Shown here: positions 12,834 to 26,300 of the stretch, piece by piece
How the letters are laid out: every line of letters starts with the position of its first letter
How positions within the stretch are numbered: the stretch's first letter is position 1
Assembly: GCA_022497145.1 (NCBI GenBank)
Contig: MU385886.1
Location: 1-64,000, forward strand
Length of the DNA stretch: 64,000 nt
Source: Rostrohypoxylon terebratum
Taxonomy: Eukaryota; Ascomycota; Sordariomycetes; Xylariales; Hypoxylaceae
Reading direction: 5' to 3'
The notes under the pieces: generated by a model
What the model was told of the DNA's origin: nothing
Databases searched by the model: none
Seen by the model: only the letters and a program-made list of their open reading frames with translations
Made by a program: the position numbers and the translations under genes

Positions 12834-13709
12834 TCGGTTGCGTTGCGTTACTAAGCGTATCCATTAACAACGAAAAGAATGCTGACGCCATGAGCCGGGT
12901 GAAAAAGCTGAATATCTTCAATTTGTACGCCGATCAAATCAATAAATCAGCTTACTTTGAGACTATTTAGCCGTATGAGCTCAGCCACGTCGCGCCACTC
13001 ACATTGTAATACTTGTTTCTCATTTTCAGCTCGGCGAGTGGATATAGGAGTGTTTCCCGCCTCCAGAGGGATAGTGTGAGTTCTCAACACACCGGCTAGG
13101 CACCTACACCTACGTAAGCAGTGTTCTAATGTTGATATATACTTAGGTAGAGGTAGGGTATGATTAATAACATAGTGATAAATCATAGCTAGCCTATAAT
13201 CTTCTCTTATAGAATTACTCGCAACCACTTCAGAAGAGCCTGCCCACGACCTTAATTAGACCTTAAGTAAACCAGTGTCAGCGATACCACTTAGTAAACC
13301 TGCCCAATTATTCATAAGTACCTACTGACGATGGGATGGACATATCAGTAACATCTCCTCTGCAATGGACGTAGACGATAGTACCTGGTGTGAATAGATG
13401 GAATAATACATGACAAATCAAACTCGTATTGTATTATTATTCTAAGTTAAAATAAGAAGTGAGTTCTTCGTATGATAGTTACATACTCATCCCATAACCT
13501 TTTCATCACCATGCTTAAATGCCACCAAAGATATGCATTACCCCTTGTGTCGATGCTGATTATGTCGCTTTCGGTGCTTTTCAGTGCTTCTCGGTATCTC
13601 TCCAGATACCCCTATGGAGAATACCATGCATATCTATGTACCATGTATCGCAGTTCGCCGTATATCCTGTTCATTGAAATATACCTATGTAGTGTGGGTC
13701 GGAGAGTGT
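12834..13709. other. Intergenic region, no gene supported
   Basis: This is AT-rich sequence between the upstream side of the glycoside hydrolase gene and the 3' end of the monooxygenase gene. Only short open frames without recognisable domains are present, and I saw no repeat longer than a few units. Confidence 0.6.
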
Positions 13710-15417
13710 TCATGCTTTCTCACCAAATATCGAGTTGACAATTTCCCCGGAGCGGGTGGCCAACACAGACAGCAATGTATCGCTCAACTAGAGCACAAGT
13801 TAGCGCATTCGAAGATTATATAAAATGACAAACGATCCTTACCCCATGTGTTCCCTCACAGCACCCTTGGAGCCAAATACCGGAACCAGAAGCTACTTTT
13901 CCAGGAGCAAATTGGACGCTATAATCGCGCGAAACTCGCAGCGCGTGATCTTGAATCCTCGATTCGGAGAATTTGGAACCGAACCCAATGCTCCCGCTCG
14001 ACTCGGCAGCTTTAGGCAGGAGGTCGGCCACGTCTTCCATCATAGTGAGGTGAGATTGCCGTTGGTAACCAGTTGCTGCGATGATGAGGTCTACATCCAG
14101 AACCTCCTCTTGGCCGGCACCGTTTTGAACGCCATTCTCGCCCAAACTGTAATCGTGAGGCTTTGTTAAACCCAAGGGGCGAACTGTGAGTCGTAACTGG
14201 TCCCCCTTTGTATCAAGGCCTACGACATCCGTGGCATTCAAGATGCGGTGAGGCCACTCTCGCTCATTGCTCCCGATTTCGCGTCGCTGATCATACATTC
14301 GTTCGTAGAGACGCTCGATAAGCTCTAGCCGTACTACGCCGTAATTGGTGCTTCGCGCACCTTCGAGTAAGGAATACCTGTTCTCAGCAGACCTCTGATA
14401 TAGAGAGTCTACAAATGACGGGTTGAAGATGGAATTGACACTAACGGATGTTAATACCTACGAGAAGGGGATATCCCAGCCCATGTGTGGGGGAGGGGGA
14501 TAAACTCACAATGGCGAATCATCGCTTGGCTTTAAAAACTCGGAGCGCATGATCAGAGATGTCCGAGAGTTGGGATAAAGCGTCTGGACGTTGTTGAAGA
14601 TCTCGGCCGCACTCTGCCCTGCTCCAACGACGGCGACGCGATAAGGAGCATCTCGGTTGTTGAGGATTTGAGGCACTAAGTGAGCGTACTGGGAAGAGTG
14701 GATAACCCGGGGGTGATTCGAAGGAAGGCACTTTGGAATCGAGGCCTGGCCTCCGATAGCTAGCAAGACATTCCTGGCCGTATAACTCGTCAAGGCCCCT
14801 GTCTTGACATTCTTCGACGTGACCGTGAAGGTAGAGACCGAACCTGCGGAGTCTGATGTCTTATTGGGAGATACCGAGATAACTTCGGTGTTGTATTGGA
14901 CGACGTCACTGAAGAAGCTTGCACACCATCGGAGGTAGTCTTCGTATTCGACTCTCGCCGGCAAGAATGTGTTTAGGTTAGTGAACTCAACGAGCCGACC
15001 ATTCTTATGGAGGTAATTCAGGAACGTGAATTGAGAAGTGGGGTCCCTTAGGCTTGCCATGTCTTTAATGAAGGAGATCTGCATCTTTGCGCCGGGGAGA
15101 AGCATGCCGGCATGCCACGCGAACTTCGGTTGCTTTTCCAGGAAAAGAACCTTCGGCGGCGATACATCTCCCGCTTTTGCGAGGCTTCCGCGGTCAATGG
15201 AATCGTGGAGAGCAACTGCAATTGCGAGGCTGGCGGGTCCAAATCCGACGCATACTAGATCGTGTACTGTATCTGGGGATGTCTTTTTCAAGTGTGATTG
15301 GTTATTTGAGAATCCATTGCTGGACTGCGTGTTCGAGTCAGCATGGAAGCTATTATGCGAAAACCCGTTGCCGACAGGGCCGTCGTCGGGGCCGTCTAAC
15401 AGACTATGCGGTGCCAT
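13710..15417 (-). CDS. sidA: L-ornithine N5-monooxygenase (SidA-type, 527 aa)
   Basis: Exons 14510-15417, 13843-14440 and 13710-13787, with introns of 69 and 55 nt and consistent phases. The enzyme hydroxylates the delta-amine of L-ornithine using FAD, NADPH and oxygen, the first committed step of hydroxamate siderophore synthesis. Visible marks are the FAD loop GFGPAS (residues 58-63), the block KFAWHAGMLLPG...MQISFIKDM...LRDPTS (98-128), the NADPH loop GAGQSA (265-270) and the ATGY motif (425-428). The C-terminus THGLSDTLLSVLA is also typical and is built from the last short exon. The length fits the family. The first about 50 residues are Ser/Asn-rich and poorly conserved in type. The gene is divergent from the siderophore NRPS; the two start codons are 4.9 kb apart with GATA elements between them. 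Confidence 0.95.
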
Positions 15418-16595
15418 CGCAGCGGTTTATTGAATAATGCCGGCGCTTATACTCGGCAAGGCGAAGATAGTAGTTAATTGGAATGAGGAATGACGTAGTC
15501 GAGAACAACCTTTGCGGGAACTAGCTTGAACCGAGGCAGAAGCACAGGGGTGTTTCTAGTTTCTTTATGGGCGTTACCTACTCAGCGGCGCAAGACAAGT
15601 ATTCAAAGGCCGAGGCGTTCGGTGGTGATGCAAGAGACACTGTACTAGTCAACTCGCCAAGAGAGATAAGGATGGATAGTTAGAGGAGGCTACCGTGGAT
15701 ATACAAAGGATCAGAGGGACTGAGAGGGTAGGATGGATATTTTGATTTCACCAGCCGAACGAAGGGCACTGGAGGGCTATTAAAATAATCACGACGGGGA
15801 AAAGTGAAGGTAGCAGTAGGTTCTTAAAATATATATAGGGCGGATCTTGCCCTACGAATCCCTATTCGGATCATGGAAAACTTCGGCGGCTAGGGTTCGG
15901 GATGGCGCAAGTGACATGGCATGACACACCATGCATATCGGACGGTTGAATACCTAGTAGATGTGCTATAGTACGAGCGAGGAGAGAAGAAGAGGCATCC
16001 ATGGATGCTCTACGAACTTGATCTTGTGGAGTTTTGACGAACTAGTACTACCCAGGTAGGTACCGAGGACTTCGTAAAGGAGATTACCTAGGTAGGTACC
16101 TAGTATTACATGTAGTGTACATGTAGACGGGAGCGATGCAGATCGACAGGTACCTCACGTTCGAGAAGCAGGATACCGACACACGGTCGGCTAGGTGACC
16201 CAAATGTTGGATACTGGTGGGCTACGTGTGTTTAGGTCCAGAAGGCTACTAGTTAGATTCGATGGAATCGCCCGAAGAGGATACCATAATTCGAAACAGC
16301 CAATACTCCATCACCTCGCCGGTCTCACTTCGAGACTAGATTAGCCGGCTTCGAAGCGCTAGCATTGACAGTTGCTAAGATCAGCTTAGGCCTCGCAGGC
16401 TACTCCTACGTAGCACGACCTTAAACTCGATATATACCTAGGTAGGTAATGGTTCTGGAGGGTGTGCGGAATTTAGATTTCGCTGGTCGGTCGCTCGACC
16501 CTAACACGGACTGAGGGGGGAGAGGGGTCCCCGTGGCCGCAGAGGCCGCAGAGGCCGCAGACGCATCAATTGGGTCGTCAGCTGGCGACATCGGC

Positions 16596-16616
16596 CTTAT
16601 CTTCGGATCAGATAAG
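16596..16616. promoter_or_regulatory. Paired inverted GATA sites with an exact ATCWGATAA iron-repressor motif
   Basis: CTTATC and GATAAG face each other across 9 bp. The right half is the exact nonamer ATCAGATAA (16607-16615). ATCWGATAA is the established consensus for the GATA factor SreA/SRE/Urbs1, which represses siderophore genes when iron is plentiful. The site is about 1.2 kb upstream of sidA. Binding is inferred, not shown. Confidence 0.6.
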
Positions 16617-17812
16617 ATGCTCATGCATGAAGATTACCAGACTACCTACTTCCTTCAAGGTTATACCCATGGATGTTCCAGGTAGCCCAGGTAGCGCAAA
16701 TGAATACTAGAATGCCGATGACGGCCAGATCTGTCGTCCGGTCCATTCTTCCCCCATTTTTATCAGTCTTGGAATTCCCCACAGCTTTGGAATTTTAGCG
16801 TACGCCAACGCCTCGTGGAATCCGTGCCGGGTCCTAAGCGAAGCAAACAAGCGTGTGGTGAGGATTGTTTGTGTCATTTTAGCGCCGACTCGGCAGAAGA
16901 TATCTTCAGCGAGTATGGCCGCGCGCCTCGCGGGCTCCAGAGACTCTGGCGTCTTCTTCGAGTTCGATACTTAACCAAACACAAAAAGTTATAATCGCCT
17001 ATAGAATGGTGTCTCGGCAAAGAAGAGAAAGCAATCCCGAAGCCTTGAACGGTGTCTACCTACTAAGTAGTGTTTTTTGTTTTTTCGAGGCTGTTCTCTA
17101 GACTCTCGTGATAAACTAGGTACTTGAATGCATACATACCTAGGTAATAACTGTTCCAGGTTTTGGGATGGCTTTGATATTCCAATGGCTACTCTCACCG
17201 TCGCATTGGCGATGGAACTTTTCATAGGCTGTGAGACTGACATCCCTGTCACTTGCCACTTACCATGCCAAAACCTAACCAGCCAAATCTGTTCGCTCTA
17301 GTTCCCGAGCGAGCTAAAATCGCGGATCAACTACCTAGAGCAGTAACCAGAACGAGTGGGTGGACTAGGTCTGACCTGGGTCCTGACTTCTAGGTATACT
17401 CAAAGATCTCAGACGACAAAAAATATAGTCGTTTCTAAATCGCTCTCGAACCAATGTTAAGCAACCCACTCAACGCATCTCTAGGTCTGTGAACTAGCAT
17501 AAGTTCGTTCGTCGCGACGAGGATTATAAGGCCAATGACAGGAGTTTGAGCTGAAGGTCGGCATAAACATACGTTCCGTCTATGACACCCGAGTGGTGGA
17601 GGGGGGCCGAGTTAAGGATACAAAGGGTTGAACAGAGAAAAGAGGAAATAATAAGAAAAAACTTTCCCTCGCCTGCATCGTTGCGTGGGGAAATTATATT
17701 TAATGAAAGAGGGCAAGGTGTGGATAAGGATTCGCTCTCACTGCGAATCGGTTTCCACAATGGCTTGACTGTAGGTACATATGCGGCAGCAATTGGTTCA
17801 CGGAGGGGATGT

Positions 17813-17830
17813 ATCTGATGATCTGATAAG
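17813..17830. promoter_or_regulatory. Tandem ATCTGAT repeat containing an exact ATCTGATAA motif
   Basis: ATCTGATG is followed directly by ATCTGATAAG. The second unit (17821-17829) is a perfect ATCWGATAA, the SreA-type iron repressor consensus. It lies almost midway between the two start codons (2.4 kb from sidA, 2.5 kb from the NRPS), so one bound factor could act on both genes. Confidence 0.6.
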
Positions 17831-20318
17831 ATCATGTCAAGATCTCAGCCTAGAAGATGCGTCTTGGATCCACGGATTCGTCTTGGTGTTGCCGGGGTCC
17901 TGGATGAACGCCGGAGCTAGGAGTAGCGTATAGCGGAAGAGGAATAGATTCCGAAGCAATCAACCCAAAGTATTCTACATACGTAAAACGTTTAACCATA
18001 GTATGACCAAACGCGGGAATATTCGTAAGAAGATTTTGAGAGAGAGAAAAAGGGAAGATGCCGAGAGCGAATACGCAGCATTACCTAGGTCCTAGGTCCT
18101 AAGCTGTGCCTATTTCTGTATGTCGACTATTCCTTAGGACCTAGATACTACTCAAGAGTTGGATGGAAGTTTGCTGTTAGATGAGCATTTGGTCAAATGC
18201 TAGGTGTATACCTAGTACTCAGCACATGCTAAGTTCTCAAGGACACAAGTGTTTGTGGAATGCCGGACAAGAGTTACCGACATATGTACATCCATAGCAT
18301 ATCTACATGTATTACATAGGTAGAGTAAGTTCTCCTAGGAGTACCTATTACGACGTAAACAGTTCCGCTAGGAAAAATCTATCGAGTCCCGCTGCGATCC
18401 ATTGAGTCGGGTATCAACTATGATGAATCTGCCCTTATGTTGTGCAATGGTATATTTACCAGTATATTTACGACTAGTCGTATTGCCGACCTCACATAGG
18501 TAATATGTGCCTGATCTTGTACCTGGTACCTACCTCGCATTCAACTGGTCGCTGTGTCAGCCCTGGATGTGCTTGAAAGCTTGAAGATGCTGTAGGCAGT
18601 ACGTAGGTACGTACCCAGGTAGACAGCGAATCGAAGAATTCCTCCGAGACGGCATTATCCTATTGGCATTGGGATTAGCATAACTGACCTCAAGGCTACT
18701 CGGAGATATATAGGTGAAAGGTAATAAATCTCGTCCGAGGAGTTGTAGTATGTATTATGCAGTACCTGCCTACCTAGAATCCTAGATAGAATAACCTTGG
18801 AACCTCTCAACAAATTTTAATAGGTTACCCCCACGATCCCTGCTTGACCTTGTTTAATCAGGACACAGGGCACAGCATGGATAGTGCTGATGGGCTTCGG
18901 ATATACGGAGTACACGCTCTTACCATGCAACCGGACACAATTGTCATGCATGTGTACTTCAAGGTCTTCAAGGTTAGGTACCTATGGAATTAATATGGAT
19001 AGTACTACCTACATAGTACCTAGTAGCACCTACTAGCGCATGTGCACGTACGAATGCGTATTGTACCTATGTATCTAGGTGGCGCTAGCATGTGATGATG
19101 TAAGGTTCCAAGGTGTACGTTGCAAGTTGCAAGTACCTCAAGCTAGTACTAGTAGGTCCTGGAGGACCTAGGTAAGTCTCACGTATCTATCTAGCAGTAC
19201 ATACTGTAGCCTGTGGGTAGCTTGCACTGGTGAATCCTGTGTAGGTAGTAGTAGCGTTCAAGGTTTCTATTAGTCAATCACCTAAGCAAGAAAGTAAAGC
19301 AAACGTAATGGAATTGTAACCTGGAACGGTTGACGCCGACTAAAGGTTAAGAAGGGAAGGGGGAAGGGAGAAGGCGAAGAAAAAAAGCCTCACAGAAAAA
19401 AAAAAACCGACTGGCAGACTGGTCAACCCACCTCTCAACTTGAGACCTCCAAGCTCCAGCACCAAACGGTAACAAGCTCTTCTCGATTTGGTCGATTCGG
19501 TCGATTCGGTACCTATTCATATAGTTCAATTGACTTCCAAGTTCCCTGGGCTACCAGGGCTTTTTGTGGCTGCTATCGACGTACCTTTGTACTGTAGCTC
19601 AAACGATCCGGAGTCGCAAGAGCAGTATTAGCTGAGGGCGGTAGCGTTGGCTTTGGCGTTGACGAGGTGCCAAGGTGCTTACTGCCTACCGCGCGGGGAA
19701 AGCCACAAAAGCCACCAAACGGTCCGTCCGTCCCCCCTTTCCCTGTTAGTCCTGCGCCACCTGATCAGGTGCTAGGTACCAAGATATATTTAGCGAACAA
19801 TAGCTCGAGTTTTACTAGGTAAAGTTTACAAGTTTCCAATTTAGACTTCGGATCGAAGATCGAAACGTCATATTGTTTGTCGTTATTGCTCTGTCGTTCA
19901 AGTAGTCATTCAAGTAGTCAAAGGCTAATTCTGCTCAGGGTCGTAGGCAATTGTCTGTTACCTCCAGGGATGCTTACCTACAGGTAGGTAGTGTTCACCA
20001 TTAAATGTACCTAAAACAACATCGAATGATAGGTACCCAGACCCAGCCGATGCTGAATATAGATACCTACTAGGTAGGTAACGACATCGTCATACGGAAG
20101 ACAACTATCAGGTTCAAGTCATCTTCCATTTCATACGTAACTTCGAACTTTAGACTACCTCCCTAACATAGGTAATCTTCTCGCACACCCATTCGTGGAA
20201 TCGGTGTCATTTGTCATAATATGACATGTCTATATGCAAGCAAGAATAAGAGATATTCGATCGTTCGCTATTTCTTTATACCTCGCATTCTTATGAATCG
20301 CTTCATCAACGACTCCCG

Positions 20319-23300
20319 ATGGAGCTAGCAACAGATTCGAGGGGGTTGTCCATCCTCAACTCTTCCCCTTGTCTTGTTTCGGGGCCGACATTATTACATG
20401 ATCTGGTGGCGTTGTCAGGTAAAGATGATGCGCCGGCCATAGAGTATCGTACGGAAGCTGGCAATATAACCTGCCTCTCATATTCCGAGTTACATACCGC
20501 CGCGGCAGCATTGGCCACTCGTATATCGGATGACCTGCGCTCCTTAGGTCGAACAGACACGAATGAGAATGTCGTCATCCCGGTTCTTCTGCCGCAGTCA
20601 CCGACGCTTTACGTTGGGCTCCTTGCGATCTTAAAGGCCGGCGCTGCTTTTTGCCCTCTTAGCCTTGACACCCCCATAGATCGCCTGAAGTTCATATTGC
20701 AGGACGTCGGTGCTAAGATCGTTCTGACCGATCGCAAATCCGAGTCGAAATTCCCTGTGCTCGAGGATGCATATAGGATAGTGGTAGTCGACCAATCACT
20801 AGATCATCTAACGCATGGAGAAGTCTCGTTAATCCCTTATAGAGTACCTAACGCTGATGACCTAGCATACGTCATGTACACGTCTGGCTCGACGGGTCTG
20901 CCCAAGGGCGTCGGGGTATCTCATCTCGCCGTGACGCAGAGCTTGCTTGCTCACGACCGCCACATGCCGTCGTTCGTTCGGTTTCTCCAATTTGCAGCGC
21001 CTACCTTCGACGTATCGATATTTGAGATCTTCTTCCCTTTATTTCGTGGCCGCACGCTTGTGTGCTGCAATCGCGCGGATATGCTAACGGACCTTCCGGC
21101 TATTCTAAGGGATATGCGAATAGATGCATGCGAGCTGACACCATCGGTTGCCGGCAGCCTTTTGAAGAAGAGAAGCAACGCTCCTGGCTTAAGGCTCTTG
21201 TTGACTATCGGTGAGATGCTCACCGAACCGATCATTCAGGAATTCGGGGGTGATGAGAGTCAAGAAGGCCTATTATGGGGAATGTATGGTCCAACGGAAG
21301 CGGCTATCCACTGGTGAGTCTTTTGTATTCCTTTCAACTATGAAGCCATGCTCAAATATGAGAACATAGCACGCTGCAGCCTTCATTCCCGAGAACTTCG
21401 ACTAGGAATAATATTGGGATACCTCTTGACACCGTTTCAGCATTTATAGTAGACATCAATGCCACCGATTTTCGAGTGCTTCCTGTCGGCCACTCTGGAG
21501 AACTAGCCGTTGGCGGCCACCAACTTGCCACGGGCTACATCAATCGACCCGAGCAGACGTCAGCAGCTTTTGTTGAAACGCGTTGGGGTCGAATCTATAG
21601 GACCGGCGACAGCGCGAGAATGTTACAAGATGGCACCATCGAGTGCCTCGGAAGGATAGGAGGTGGTCAAGTTAAATTGAACGGACAAAGAATCGAGTTA
21701 GGAGAGATTGAGCATGCCCTCCTACGCACCCCGGGGTGCCACGGTGCTTGCGCTGTTGTTATTGCCAATGTTCTGGTGGCCTTTGCGGCGGTCGAGGAAA
21801 GCAAAGATATGGTAGGGATCCGTGCAGGGATCCTTTCCCAATGCAGGTCTTGGTTGCCAACCTTCATGATCCCTGCTGATATTCAAATTATGAATCATTT
21901 CCCCCTATTGCCTTCAGGTAAAGTTGACAAGAAAACGTTGGTCGCGCATTACGAGACAACAAATTCTCATAATCCAGATACGGAGAGAACATATGAGGAT
22001 GATTTTGAACATCGACTCTGCGAGATTGCAGGATCGGTTTTTGGACAACATGTTGCTCCATCAGCTCATCTACCCTCCCTAGGCTTGGACTCCTTGTCGG
22101 CGATCGAGTATGCGTCGACGATACGAACTATCGGAATTGCCGTCAGCCCTATCGATATCTTAGATGCGTCCACTGTTCGAGAGCTGTGGCATCTTATCAA
22201 CAAACGAAATATCGCAGCAACTTCACTTAAGTCTGATGAAGGCTCTCCGAGTCGACATAAAGGACAACGAAATACAAATCTCCTAGCTAGCTACAGCGCG
22301 ATGGGGTCACACCTGGATGACGTGGAGCGTATAGAAATATGCAGCCCTGCCCAACTAGCGATGATCTCGGAGACCTTAAAGGATGCGCGACTGTATATCA
22401 ATCGAACGGAACTTCATTTCCCCGGTCATCTCGCCGTCAAATCGATCAAATCGTGGTTCTTGGCTCTAAGTAGGCTCAACGAAGTTCTACGTACCGGGTT
22501 CTTGCATCTAAACCACAAGATTTACCAAATCATCTGGAAACAGGTTGAGGAGGATCAAATCAGCATCTTGAATAATGCTCGTCCCTTTGAGGTTGTCGAA
22601 ATCGAGCATTTTCTCCGTCGCCCGTTAAAGATAGATATCATTCCTCGCCAAGCAGAGGTGCAGTACCACACAGCTATACTAACCCTCCACCATTCGATAT
22701 ACGATGGTTGGACCATGGACCTACTAATCGAAGATCTTTCTTTATTAGCACTCAATCAGCTACCGGTTGATAGGCCTCAGTTTACACAGGTGTCCCGCTA
22801 TCTTGTTACATTATCTGGGACTGAGATGATCAACGCCCGAGAATTTTGGGCTGAACATCTCCGTAGATGGACTCCTTCAGCTGTACCTAACTTCAAAACC
22901 ATAGCTGTACCAGGGCCCCAAGTCAAGACGGTGTGCAGAAAGATCGAGCTTGACCCTGAGATTGTGAGGAACTTTACTCTCCAGGCTTCCATCGGTCCGC
23001 AAGTCATATTCCAAGCCTGCTTGACATGGCTTTGGGGAGCAGTTTGTGGTGTCAATGACACCACAATAGGCTGCGTATTATCCGGTCGCGCCCTTCCTAT
23101 AACTGGCGTCGAGCGGATTATGGGACCATGCATGGCCATCCTTCCCTCAAGAATAATTTCCAGTAGATATACCACCATTCTCGAACTCTTGCAAGGAATC
23201 CATGCTGTCAACCGGGAGACACTTCGATACGGAACCCTTCCCCTTGCTGAGATTAAGAAAGCAGCCGAAATCCCTTTCTCTCAGAAATTATTTGACATTA

Positions 23301-26300
23301 TATTTGCTTACCAAGAGTCCCTCGTTAGCCGCAGGCGAAGGGTTGATACTATCTACGAGGACTCGCATCAAGACGCCGTAGAAGCCAAACTTCTCATCGA
23401 AATATTGCCATCGAAAAGTAATTACTCGTGCCAGATTACGTGGCACTCGGATGCATTTTCTCAGCTACAGATAGAGAGCCTCTTACAACACCTAAACTAC
23501 TTAGCCAACTGCTTTGTCAATAATAGCAACGCGCCGTTGGAAGGCATCTTCCGAGGTTGGCCGCTGGAAAGGCTTTCTATCTACAATGAGAAACCACAAC
23601 GCCCAAAGACATTACCAAATTTATCCAAACTCGTAGAGAGGTCAGCCTCGAAATTTCCACACCGCGATGCTCTATGTTTCGCTTCTACAATTGGGTCTTC
23701 TGGTATGGAAGCGCAGGTCCTAACATACGAAGAATTAAATTCGAAAGGAAATCGCCTGGCTAGATATCTTCAACAATCAGGAGTCGTTAGCGGGGGAGTG
23801 GTTGCGCTAGTCATGGAGAAGTCGATGTTGATGTATTGCGCCATGCTCGCGATCATGAAGTCTGGATGCGCATATCTTCCCATACTCCCTAATACTCCAC
23901 CGCAAAGAATATCACTGATTCTAAAGCAGGCTCAAACCCAATTCTGTCTCGTAAATAGAACTTCCAACTTACAGCTAGGTCAGAACTCCCCATGTTCCAT
24001 CATCGACATTTCGTGCTCGACGTTCGCTGAATATTCGGATGCCAACTTCGAAATTCTTGAAAACTCATCAGACCTCGCCTACGTGATTTACACAAGCGGG
24101 ACCACGGGTACTCCGAAAGGCGTTTCCGTTACGAATGCCAATATTATGAGTAATATTGAAGTCCTGTCCCAAGTATACCCTCATGAGCCTTCCGACCGAA
24201 TGCTGCAGGCTTGTTCCCAGGCCTTCGACATGTCTGTATTCGAAATCTTTTTCTCGTGGGGGACCGGCATGTGCCTGTGCTCTGCTACCAACGACGTCCT
24301 ATTTGGAGATCTTCAAGCGGCTATACGAGCGTTCCAAGTAACGCATCTCGGTGTGACAGTCACGATCGCCTCGCTGTTAGAGCCTAGTCAAGTACCCAGT
24401 GTCAAATTTTTAGTCACAGCAGGCGAACCGATGTCAGATGCAGTGTTAGATAGGTGGGCAGAGAAGCTGTGGCAAGGTCTGTACACAACAAGTTATGATA
24501 TTCGGCAACTCCTGACATACTAATATCCGTGGCAGGTTATGGCCCTTCCGAGACAACGAATATATGTACTGTCAGAAAGGTATCGCGGGGTGACTCGCCA
24601 CAATATTTAGGATGGTCCTTTAAAAACACCTCAACCTTTGTGTTCTCTCCAGGCACCGAAGATCTAGTCCCTCTGGGTTGCGTGGGGGAGTTGTGTTTTG
24701 GAGGTGACCAAGTAGCCGCGGGCTACCTGAAAATGCCTGAATTGACAGCAGTCAATTTCTTCGAGCATCGTGAGTATGGCCGCTTATACAGGTCTGGAGA
24801 TATTGGACGTATGCTTCCCGACGGCTCCTTGATAATCCTTGGAAGGATCGATACCCAAGTCAAGCTCCGTGGGCTGAGAATCGAGCTTCAAGAGATAGAA
24901 GCGATAGCCCTCAGGAGCGGATTTGCGAGTTCTTGTACATGCATTGCTATTCCTACCAAGGGTTCCTCGTCAGAACATTTGGCACTCTTCTACGTTCCAA
25001 CCGGCCATAAATCCACGGAATTTAGTTTCTTGTCTATTACAGACACTGTTAAACAAGAAATCGGCATGATACAACAAGAGCTTCGAGCTCGCCTGCCCGA
25101 TTACATGGTGCCCTCCTTCTTTTTTCCTATATCTTCTCAGCCATTAACGTCGTCCGGAAAGGTTGATCGCAATCTACTACGTTTATCTGCCAAAGGTCTC
25201 TCCGAAAGAACCTTGAGTTTACATAGCTCTACGGAAGAATTTGACGACGGTTTCTCGGAATGGACCGAGGCTGAAACCTTGATATCAGAGGCCATTGCAG
25301 AAACGCTCACTGTCGAGACAAAGACAATCAGTCGCTGGAGCTCATTTGCAGCCCTCGGAATAGATTCTATCTCAGCAATGTTTCTAGCTCGAAGACTCCA
25401 AGAAGTGTTTCAAAAACGAATCGCTATAAGTGTTATTCTCTCGAACCCAAGCGTCGCCAGACTCGCGTCGGTAATTAGCGAGGCAATTTCTCCTGTCATG
25501 GATCAGTCTAGAGGAAGAAGTAATATTCTTCCCGACTATCTGGTCGAGGTGATCCAAAAACGTTTTTTGGATCGGGGACCAAAGGACGTGGAAAACGTTC
25601 TGCCGTGCACCCCATTACAAGAAGCCATGCTCTTATCCACCTCCCCATCAGAGGCGGGATCATATTTCAATCAAATGCTTTTCCGACTCTATTTGCCGTC
25701 TCGAATCATGAAGCAGCATTGGGACACCATGTTCGAGCGACACGGGATTTTACGCACGTGTTTTGTCGCAACAGATGATCCTCTGTACCCCATAGTCCAA
25801 GTAGTATTGAAATCTTATGTACCGACATGGGTGGCCATTGAGGCGGACAGCGACAACTTTCAAGACCACACCCTGAGACATAAAAACTCTCTTCCAGCAG
25901 CACTTGAGTCGGACCAACCTCCTATATCACTTGCTATCTTTATCATGGATAATACGGAATATCTGTCTTTCGTTTGTCATCACGCCATCTACGACGGCGT
26001 GTCGATGAGACATCTACTTTCCGAGATTGAGGCGGTGTCCCGTAAAGAGCAGCTACAGGCCCCTTTACCGTTCGAATCATTCCTTCAAAGAACGCTCCTT
26101 CTGCCTACAGAAGTAGATGATTTCTGGGAAACCCACTTCACTTCATTCTCTCCCATTCATTTTAATAAGATGGTGCCTAGAAACGATCTTGAGCCGGCCG
26201 TAATAACCGGAAATGCTTCTAGTAACCCATTCTTATCTATTTTGGGGCGGCTTCAAGACTTGGGCGTGTCGTTGTTATCACTCTGCCAAGCGACGTGGGC

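Larger units (their letters stand above)
15418..20318. promoter_or_regulatory. 4.9 kb divergent non-coding interval between sidA and the siderophore NRPS
   Basis: I see no convincing gene in this interval. It contains two GATA clusters (annotated separately), isolated HGATAR sites such as AGATAA near 15664 and TGATAG near 20033, and a TATA-like run near 15829-15837, about 410 bp from the sidA start. A 9-bp tandem repeat (GCCGCAGAG, three copies) lies near 16533-16561. Many variants of the CCTAGGTAGGTACC word occur, for example at 16086-16102. The interval probably holds the promoters and long leaders of both genes. A non-coding transcript is possible but unsupported. Confidence 0.6.
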
